Shown here piece after piece: positions 1 through 4,162 of a DNA stretch of 5,887 nucleotides. The stretch is from Clostridiales bacterium (GTDB lineage: Bacteria > Bacillota > Clostridia > Lachnospirales > Lachnospiraceae). The DNA lies in assembly GCA_020859965.1 (NCBI GenBank), contig JAJBVF010000007.1, positions 1 through 5,887 on the forward strand. Direction: 5' to 3'. The notes beneath the pieces are model-generated. The model saw only the letters and a list, made by a program, of their open reading frames with translations, was not told the origin of the DNA and ran no database searches. Positions within the stretch are counted from its first letter, which is position 1. Each line of letters starts with the position of its first letter. The position numbers and the translations under genes are program-made.

Positions 1-640
1 TCTCTTTCCCATTGTACCGGACAGAAATGTACCATGTCTGATGATTGATCCCGGCACAGGTAATATCCAGCTCCTCTCTCGGAATCTTCAGCACCTCTGC
101 GATCTGCGCTTCTCCATGAATCTCGCCATGACACAAACCGATTGTTTTTACACCGCCATATTTATTGCAAGCCCATGTCGCCATAGCATTTGGATTGGAA
201 TAATTCAACATGATCGCATCTTTTTCAGCAACTTCCCGAATATCCTTACAGAATTGCAAAAGTTCAGCGATCACGCGCTGCCCATACATAATGCCTCCCA
301 CACACAGTGTATCTCCCACACATTGATCTACACCGTACTTCAGCGGAATATCAATATCCGTCTCAAAAGCTTCCAGCCCGCCAATCCGAACACAGTTAAT
401 AATGTATCTTGCTCCGCGAAACGCCTCCCTGCGATCCGTTGTCGACTCAATCCGAATCGGAATGTGATTCTCATCCAGATCTCTCTGGCAAAGAGAGGTC
501 GCTTTCTCCAGATTATCCGGATTGATGTCCGTAAAAGCCACCCGGATGCCATGAAATTCCGGAACCGACATCAGATCTGTAAAGAGAGTTCTCGCAAACA
601 CCAGGCTTCCAGCACCTATTACTGCAACCTTAAAATCCAT
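1..640 (-). CDS. Family 4 glycoside hydrolase (alpha-galactosidase/alpha-glucuronidase-like), N-terminal part, cut by left window edge
   Basis: A cytoplasmic NAD- and Mn-dependent GH4 enzyme that would hydrolyse alpha-glycosides by the oxidation-elimination route of this family. Only 213 codons are visible, out of the roughly 430-490 usual for GH4; the frame is open to the edge. Seen: an N-terminal Rossmann motif (VAVIGAGSLVF, residues 5-15), an acidic strand end TDIN (37-40) suited to binding the NAD ribose, IPLKYG (98-103), VGDT (108-111), NYSNPNA (146-152), GLCHGE (168-173) and AGINHQTWY (196-204). By family knowledge Cys170 and His200 are the metal ligands. The residues after the Cys define GH4 subgroups: CHS is usual for alpha-galactosidases and CHG has been linked to alpha-glucuronidases, so the substrate is left open. 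It is not a phospho-glycosidase (CDMP/CNVP) type. The start at 640 is supported by AGGAGGT at 646-652. It is divergent from an AraC regulator that probably controls it. The family is certain; the substrate is not. Confidence 0.93.
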   Translation of the reverse strand, partial: MDFKVAVIGAGSLVFARTLFTDLMSVPEFHGIRVAFTDINPDNLEKATSLCQRDLDENHIPIRIESTTDRREAFRGARYIINCVRIGGLEAFETDIDIPLKYGVDQCVGDTLCVGGIMYGQRVIAELLQFCKDIREVAEKDAIMLNYSNPNAMATWACNKYGGVKTIGLCHGEIHGEAQIAEVLKIPREELDITCAGINHQTWYISVRYNGKE

Positions 641-645
641 ACCAT

Positions 646-652
646 ACCTCCT
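646..652 (-). promoter_or_regulatory. Ribosome binding site of the GH4 gene
   Basis: AGGAGGT on the minus strand lies 5 nt before the ATG at 640-638. A second ATG at 645-643 is out of frame and too close to this site, so the site decides the start. Confidence 0.85.
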
Positions 653-694
653 GTAAAATATTTTTGTTATTTGTTACGCAATACATGCTTTTAA

Positions 695-724
695 TTGACA
701 TTTTACCATATATTATGTAATAAT
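695..724 (+). promoter_or_regulatory. Probable sigma-A promoter of the AraC-family gene
   Basis: A perfect -35 TTGACA (695-700) is followed after 18 bp by AATAAT (719-724, 5 of 6 matches to TATAAT). Transcription would start near 731, giving a leader of about 47 nt. The -10 region overlaps the inverted repeat at 711-722. Predicted from sequence only. Confidence 0.6.
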
Positions 725-733
725 ATTTCACAA
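700..733 (-). promoter_or_regulatory. Candidate promoter(s) of the GH4 gene, overlapping the divergent AraC promoter
   Basis: Two overlapping minus-strand candidates are seen. One is TTGTGA (733-728) with a 17-bp spacer and TATGGT (710-705), each 4 of 6 matches. The other is an extended -10, TGG followed by TAAAAT (708-700), with no clear -35. Both give a leader of roughly 50-60 nt. Weak individually, but placed correctly for the gene starting at 640. Confidence 0.35.
711..722. promoter_or_regulatory. Inverted repeat in the shared divergent promoter region (possible operator)
   Basis: TATTA-TG-TAATA is a perfect 5-bp-arm inverted repeat lying in the spacer/-10 area of both opposing promoter candidates. 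AraC proteins often bind direct repeats rather than palindromes, and the region is AT-rich, so chance is a real alternative. Confidence 0.25.
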
Positions 734-777
734 TTACCCAGCAAATACCACACAATCGTTGCAAAGGATGTGAAACT

Positions 778-1635
778 ATGTTCTATGAAAACAAAAGAGA
801 CTATTATATTTCTTACGAAGAGACCACATCTCTGCAATATCCCCTTCATCTGCATCAGTATATTGAATTGGTTCATGTTGTAAAAGGGTTGCTTGAAATG
901 CAGGTTGGAAATGCAAAATATTCGATTCATCCGGGAGATTTTGTGATAATTTTTCCGAACATCCCTCATTCTTATCATACGCTTTCCATGGCCGCTGAAA
1001 CACAGCTTAATATCATAAACTGTTATGTCGATCTTCTCCCGCTGCTCAAACCACAGCTTATGACAAAACATCCCACATCGCCAAAACTAAGCTCCGATCA
1101 GATTCATGAGGATGTCCTCTATGCGGAAAAGAAGTTATATGAGCTGCGGCCTCAGGAAAACGACATGGCTCTGATTGGATCACTCCTCTCGCTCATCCTC
1201 TGTCGGCTGTTTTCAGAGCTTACACTGGAAGATTACAAAGAGCAGCCCCCGCAGGATATTACAGGCGGTGTAATTGCCTATATTGCAGATCACTATCTGG
1301 AAGAAATTACACTTTCTTCCGTTGCGAATCATTTTGGGATTGGAAAATACGCGCTTTCCAGAATCTTTTCCAATGTGCTTGGCTGCAGCTTTATCTCTTA
1401 TGTTAATACGCTGCGCATCGACTATGCTGTGATGCTGCTGATGAATACGGATATGAACATCACACGCATAGCTGTAGAATCCGGATTCAACAACCAGCAG
1501 ACCTTCAACCGCGTATTCAAAAAACTGCATGGATGCACGCCAAAAGAATACAGAAACAGATCCGTAAATATGGATAAAATGAACAATGCGGAAAATGACT
1601 ATCACAATCTGCCATTTGAGGACGTGGAAGCCTGA
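778..1635 (+). CDS. AraC-family transcriptional regulator with N-terminal cupin sensor domain
   Basis: A 285-residue cytoplasmic DNA-binding regulator, normal length for cupin-AraC proteins. The N-terminal cupin (about residues 15-85) shows HLHQYIE (24-30), a turn plus PGDF (52-55) and IPHSYH (62-67), the pattern that forms a ligand-binding beta barrel in this group. A helical connector spans about 105-160. The C-terminal double helix-turn-helix spans about 162-260: LSSVANHFGIGKYALSRIF (179-197) forms the first recognition unit, and ITRIAVESGFNNQQTFNRVF (228-247) the second and most conserved, ending in the family signature GCTPKEYR (252-259). A polar tail of about 25 residues follows. The start at 778 is supported by AAAGGATG (763-770). 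It is transcribed divergently from the GH4 gene, so it most likely senses a sugar related to that enzyme's substrate and controls the shared intergenic region; this is inferred from position. Composition is clearly more AT-rich than feoB downstream. Confidence 0.93.
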   Translation: MFYENKRDYYISYEETTSLQYPLHLHQYIELVHVVKGLLEMQVGNAKYSIHPGDFVIIFPNIPHSYHTLSMAAETQLNIINCYVDLLPLLKPQLMTKHPTSPKLSSDQIHEDVLYAEKKLYELRPQENDMALIGSLLSLILCRLFSELTLEDYKEQPPQDITGGVIAYIADHYLEEITLSSVANHFGIGKYALSRIFSNVLGCSFISYVNTLRIDYAVMLLMNTDMNITRIAVESGFNNQQTFNRVFKKLHGCTPKEYRNRSVNMDKMNNAENDYHNLPFEDVEA

Positions 1636-1659
1636 AACAGATGAAACAGATGAAATGGA
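1633..1659 (+). repeat. Three tandem 9-bp units beginning at the AraC stop codon
   Basis: TGAAACAGA occurs twice exactly (1633-1641, 1642-1650) and then as TGAAATGGA (1651-1659). Each unit starts with TGA in the reading frame of the AraC gene, so the gene ends with three in-frame stops spaced 9 nt apart. Confidence 0.8.
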
Positions 1660-1667
1660 AACAAATA

Positions 1668-1696
1668 TTGTCCCAAACAGCTGCCTGTGTTACAAT
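1668..1696 (+). promoter_or_regulatory. Probable promoter of the feoAB fusion gene
   Basis: TTGTCC (1668-1673, 4 of 6), a 17-bp spacer, then TACAAT (1691-1696, 5 of 6) preceded by TGT, an extended -10 element. Transcription would begin near 1703, leaving a leader of about 57 nt. This supports transcription of the iron transporter independent of the AraC gene. Confidence 0.6.
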
Positions 1697-1720
1697 CAGT
1701 TCGACAAAATTGTCAGGCTG
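1697..1720. promoter_or_regulatory. Operator-like inverted repeat at the predicted feoAB transcription start
   Basis: The core GACAA-AA-TTGTC (1703-1714) is a perfect inverted repeat. It is flanked symmetrically, 3 bp away on both sides, by CAG (1697-1699) and CTG (1718-1720). It sits at the predicted +1, where a repressor would block transcription. It does not match the Fur, DtxR/IdeR or MntR consensus sequences well, so no regulator is named. As RNA the hairpin would be weak. Confidence 0.4.
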
Positions 1721-1742
1721 ATGCCCGATTCTCTTTAACATT

Positions 1743-1748
1743 AGGAGG
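1743..1748 (+). promoter_or_regulatory. Ribosome binding site of feoAB
   Basis: AGGAGG lies 11 nt before the ATG at 1760, a rather long gap. An ATG at 1752, 3 nt after the site, opens only a 3-codon frame (ATG AGA AAA TGA) whose TGA overlaps the true ATG (ATGA at 1760-1763). The homology of the FeoA domain begins at the 1760 start (MTLKELEIG), which fixes it. Confidence 0.75.
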
Positions 1749-1759
1749 CTGATGAGAAA

Positions 1760-4147
1760 ATGACTTTAAAAGAACTGGAAATCGGAAAATCTGCCACGAT
1801 CATGACTGTCGGCGGCGAGGGCGCGCTGCGGCAGCATTTTCTGGACATGGGACTGATCCCCGGAGCCAGAGTGACGATGGTGAAGCTCGCCCCGATGGGC
1901 GATCCGATGGAACTGCGCATCCACAGCTATGAGCTGACGCTGCGGCTGGCGGATGCGGAAAAAATTGAGATTACAGCAATATCTGATAGCAGAAAAGAAA
2001 ATACTGCCGCAAAAAACGCAGCTGTGGATAAAAGCAGCAGCCCAGATGCAGAAACAGACCGCAACCGAAGCATTCCGCACCCCGGTCTCGGCGAGAGCGG
2101 CAAATATCACAGCAAAGCAGATGAACACCCTCTGCCGGACGGCGAAACCATTACTTTCGCACTGGCAGGCAACCAGAACAGCGGCAAGACAACCCTGTTC
2201 AATCAGCTGACCGGCTCGAATCAGCATGTGGGAAACTTCCCTGGAGTGACTGTCGACCGCAAGGATGGCCCGATCAAAGGACAGGCCGTCACACTGGTGA
2301 CCGATCTGCCTGGTATCTACTCCATGTCCCCTTACTCAAGTGAGGAGATTGTGACGCGGAATTTTGTCCTGAATGATCATCCGCGCGGCATTATCAATAT
2401 CGTGGATGCGACAAATATTGAGCGCAATCTCTACCTGACCATGCAGCTGATGGAACTGGACGTTCCGATGGTGCTGGCACTCAACATGATGGACGAGGTG
2501 CGGGAAAACGGCGGTTCCATTCTTGTCAATGAGATGGAAGCCATGCTCGGCATCCCCGTCGTGCCGATCTCAGCTGCGAAAAATGAAGGAATTAACGAGC
2601 TTATTGCCCATGCCATGCATGTAGCGAAATATCAGGAGCGCCCCGGTCGGCAGGACTTCTGTGACGCAGACGACCACGGCGGCGCGGTGCACCGCTGTCT
2701 GCATGGCATTATGCACCTGATCGAAGACCATGCCAAAGCGGCGGGAATCCCGCTGCGCTTTGCCGCGACAAAGGTTGCAGAAGGAGATCTGCCGGTTCTC
2801 GAACAGCTCAATCTGAGTCAGAATGAAAAAGAAATGATCGAACATATCGTCTGTCAGATGGAGGAGGAGCGCGGACTTGACCGTGCCGCTGCCATCGCTG
2901 ATATGCGCTTTCATTTTATAGAAAAGGTATGCAGCGCAACTGTAATTAAGCCAAAGGAAAGCAAAGAGCATCTGCGCAGCATGAGAATTGACCGGATACT
3001 CACCGGCAAATATACCGCGATTCCCTGCTTTGCCGGAATCATGGCCGCGGTATTTTACCTGACGTTCAATGTCATCGGATCCGGGCTTGCCGATCTGCTC
3101 GATCTGGGAATCAGTGCCCTCACGGATCTGGTGGATGCCGCGCTTACCTCACTGCAGGTCAATGAAGCAATACACTCACTGGTCATCGACGGCATATTCA
3201 ACGGCGTCGGCAGTGTTCTCAGCTTTCTGCCGATCATCGTCACCCTGTTTTTCTTCCTCTCGCTTTTGGAGGACAGCGGCTACATGGCGCGCGTAGCTTT
3301 CGTCATGGACAAGCTTCTGCGCAAGATCGGTCTCTCCGGGCGAAGCATCGTCCCCATGCTGATCGGTTTCGGCTGCACCGTGCCGGGTGTGATGGCGAGC
3401 CGCACTCTGCCTTCAGAACGCGACCGCAAAATGACCATCCTGCTCACCCCGTACATGAGCTGCTCGGCAAAGTTGCCGATCTACGCGTTTTTTACACAGG
3501 CATTCTTCCCGAAGCACGGCGGTCTGGTCATGGTCATCCTGTATTTCGGCGGCATCGTGGCGGGCATCCTGGTCGCTCTGCTGATGCGCGGCTTCCTCTT
3601 CAAAGGTGAGGCAGTGCCATTTGTAATGGAACTTCCCAACTACCGGATGCCGGGTGCAAAGAATGTAGCGCAGCTTTTGTGGGAAAAAGCAAAGGATTTC
3701 CTGCAGCGTGCATTTACCGTAATCTTTCTGGCTACCATCGCGATCTGGTTTTTGCAAACCTTTAATCTTCACCTGCAGATGGTGTCCGATTCACAGGACA
3801 GCATACTGGCCGTCGTATCCGGCGTAATCGCTCCGATTTTCGCACCGCTTGGCTTTGGCGACTGGCGCATCTCGACCGCGCTGATCACCGGATTCATGGC
3901 AAAAGAGAGCGTCGTCTCCACTTTGTCTGTCCTGTTCGGCTCTACTGAAGCACTGCTTACAGCCCTGTCTCCTCTGGCGGCGGCCAGCCTGCTGGTATTC
4001 TGTCTGCTCTATACCCCCTGCGTGGCGGCGATCGCTTCCATCAAGCGGGAGCTCGGCGGCAAATGGGCCATCGGCGTAATCGTCGGCCAGTGCGTGATAG
4101 CCTGGCTCGCGGCAGGGCTGGTGCGCGTGGTCGGGATGATACTGTAA
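1760..4147 (+). CDS. feoB: Ferrous iron transporter, FeoA-FeoB fusion (GTPase-coupled Fe2+ importer)
   Basis: A 795-residue inner-membrane protein importing Fe2+. Domains in order: a FeoA SH3-like domain (1-75; GGEGALRQHFLDMGLIPG at 18-35, ELTLRLADAEKIEI at 58-71); a polar, low-complexity linker (about 76-129); and a cytosolic G domain. The G domain shows G1 GNQNSGKTT (137-145), G2 within NFPGVTV (159-165), G3 DLPG (182-185), G4 NMMD (242-245) and G5 around SAAKNEG (271-277). A helical GDI-like stretch (about 300-400) follows, then the membrane part (415-795) with two gate repeats. The first has EDSGYMAR (504-511), GFGCTVPG (536-543) and PYMSCSAKLPIY (564-575); the second has GFMAKESVVSTL (711-722) and LLYTPC (749-754). 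The conserved motifs are all present, so it is probably functional. FeoA fused ahead of FeoB replaces the separate feoA gene; no feoC-like gene follows. It has its own promoter and an operator-like repeat upstream. It is convergent with the permease gene, 15 bp away. Mn2+ or other divalent transport is a less likely alternative. Confidence 0.96.
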   Translation: MTLKELEIGKSATIMTVGGEGALRQHFLDMGLIPGARVTMVKLAPMGDPMELRIHSYELTLRLADAEKIEITAISDSRKENTAAKNAAVDKSSSPDAETDRNRSIPHPGLGESGKYHSKADEHPLPDGETITFALAGNQNSGKTTLFNQLTGSNQHVGNFPGVTVDRKDGPIKGQAVTLVTDLPGIYSMSPYSSEEIVTRNFVLNDHPRGIINIVDATNIERNLYLTMQLMELDVPMVLALNMMDEVRENGGSILVNEMEAMLGIPVVPISAAKNEGINELIAHAMHVAKYQERPGRQDFCDADDHGGAVHRCLHGIMHLIEDHAKAAGIPLRFAATKVAEGDLPVLEQLNLSQNEKEMIEHIVCQMEEERGLDRAAAIADMRFHFIEKVCSATVIKPKESKEHLRSMRIDRILTGKYTAIPCFAGIMAAVFYLTFNVIGSGLADLLDLGISALTDLVDAALTSLQVNEAIHSLVIDGIFNGVGSVLSFLPIIVTLFFFLSLLEDSGYMARVAFVMDKLLRKIGLSGRSIVPMLIGFGCTVPGVMASRTLPSERDRKMTILLTPYMSCSAKLPIYAFFTQAFFPKHGGLVMVILYFGGIVAGILVALLMRGFLFKGEAVPFVMELPNYRMPGAKNVAQLLWEKAKDFLQRAFTVIFLATIAIWFLQTFNLHLQMVSDSQDSILAVVSGVIAPIFAPLGFGDWRISTALITGFMAKESVVSTLSVLFGSTEALLTALSPLAAASLLVFCLLYTPCVAAIASIKRELGGKWAIGVIVGQCVIAWLAAGLVRVVGMIL

Positions 4148-4162
4148 ACGACAAGATTCTTT

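Noticed and set aside
661..680. Near-direct repeat of TTGTTA in the GH4 leader as an AraC binding site
   Set aside because: The units are very short and AT-rich in an AT-rich region; not distinguishable from chance.
41..694. Plus-strand 217-codon open frame opposite the GH4 gene
   Set aside because: It is antisense to a clear GH4 coding sequence with Rossmann, CHG and GINH motifs. It has no recognisable domain and is Cys/His/Ile-rich in a way typical of shadow frames.
703..1071. Minus-strand open frames over the intergenic region and the AraC 5' end
   Set aside because: They overlap the AraC cupin coding region on the opposite strand, show no domain pattern, and cross the divergent promoter region.
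1716..1737. Possible terminator (GGC-TGAT-GCC followed by a T-rich stretch)
   Set aside because: The stem has only 3 pairs and the T-run is interrupted; too weak, and it lies within the feoAB leader.
1741..1754. TTAGG-like half of a DtxR/IdeR box
   Set aside because: The match is just the Shine-Dalgarno context (TTAGGAGG), with no symmetric second half.
1766..2227. Minus- and alternative-frame open frames inside feoAB
   Set aside because: All lie within the well-conserved FeoA and FeoB domains of the plus-strand gene, and their translations have no family features.
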